Shown here: in pieces, positions 41,086-41,140 of the stretch
Layout: the number at the start of each line of letters is the position of its first letter
How positions within the stretch are numbered: position 1 is the first letter of the stretch
From: Myxococcota bacterium
GTDB lineage: Bacteria; Myxococcota_A; UBA796; JAFGLY01
DNA length: 41,140 bases
Assembly (NCBI GenBank): GCA_024276675.1
Contig: JAJRWT010000101.1
Location: 1-41,140 of the forward strand
Direction of reading: 5' to 3'
The notes under the pieces: generated by a model
The model's database searches: none
What the model was told of the DNA's origin: nothing
What the model saw: the letters and a program-made list of their open reading frames with translations, nothing else
Translations under genes and position numbers: made by a program

Positions 41086-41140
41086 CGCTGCTATTCCGGC
41101 GGGTTGCGCGGACGCACCTGGCTCGAAAGCGACTCCCCCC
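41005..41140 (+). repeat. Structured dispersed element, copy B, cut by the window end
   Basis: This copy matches copy A closely from GAGTTCCCATCCGGAAATGG to GGCTCGAAAGCGACTC, with a few substitutions and a short variable segment. It keeps the GCTCC-N7-GGAGC hairpin (41024-41040). The 10-bp stem is CCGCGCAACC/GGTTGCGCGG (41065-41074 with 41102-41111): both arms differ from copy A at the paired position, preserving the pairing. The last bases (CCCCCC) diverge or run into the window edge, so the 3' inverted repeat is not seen. It overlaps the end of aroC. Confidence 0.92.

Noticed and set aside
26159..41140. Integron attC sites as an explanation for the 3'-end repeats
   Set aside because: Gene-end position and hairpins recall attC, but the ends (AGTTCCCATCCGGAAA) lack the GTTRRRY/RYYYAAC core sites, the neighbouring genes face both ways, and there is no integrase.

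Overview
The window is GC-rich, with dense genes on both strands, and looks like chromosome from a Myxococcota-type (formerly deltaproteobacterial) bacterium. The signs are many secreted lipoproteins, two of them with the MopE-like acidic motif (DCDD...NPGAEE...DNDC), a membrane-anchored Ser/Thr kinase, tandem FHA-GGDEF proteins and paired ArsA-like ATPases. This assignment is an inference; there is no rRNA or other phylogenetic marker. I saw no tRNA, rRNA, CRISPR array, transposase or phage gene.

Layout. 1-121: two copies of a palindromic 57-bp repeat. 366-1042: a Phd/YefM antitoxin and PIN (VapC-type) toxin pair. 1153-3275: two overlapping ArsA/GET3-like ATPases whose P-loops are altered in complementary ways. 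3268-7161 (minus): two exported DUF3857/transglutaminase-like proteins, one with the full catalytic triad and one without its cysteine. 7305-10102: a GH39-like lipoprotein glycosidase and an SGNH hydrolase. 10178-12952 (minus): peptidase T and a tail-anchored Ser/Thr kinase. 13511-19048: an EamA-type transporter, a neutral-ceramidase-like lipoprotein, a small lipoprotein and a probable outer-membrane barrel protein. 19112-20907: a four-gene operon of sigma factor, membrane anti-sigma candidate, small exported protein and DUF3106 protein. 20958-26157: an FG-GAP lipoprotein, a type IV prepilin-like protein, a small membrane protein and a long beta-helix lipoprotein. 26593-28545: two FHA-GGDEF diguanylate cyclases. 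28614-31090 (minus): a small membrane protein and an alkaline-phosphatase-superfamily lipoprotein. 31373-35405: a likely operon with a small membrane protein, an SGNH-like membrane protein, an MBOAT acyltransferase and a SprT-like/DUF2786 protein. 35581-36651 (minus): an exported protein of unknown role. 37017-37967 (minus): adenosine deaminase. 38122-41085: aroA-aroK-aroC.

The most unusual signal is a non-coding, structured repeat family of up to about 165 bp. It has one full copy (26159-26323), one shortened copy (36921-37019, minus strand) and one copy cut by the window edge (41005-41140). All three sit directly at the 3' end of a protein gene, in the same orientation as that gene. Two copies differ by a compensatory base pair in a 10-bp stem. 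The element supplies the stop codon of the adenosine deaminase gene, and chorismate synthase reads into it. No gene in the window could mobilise it. Other points of note are the complementary ATPase pair, the active/inactive transglutaminase pair and an ENLDLL-type motif shared by two proteins of the sigma operon.
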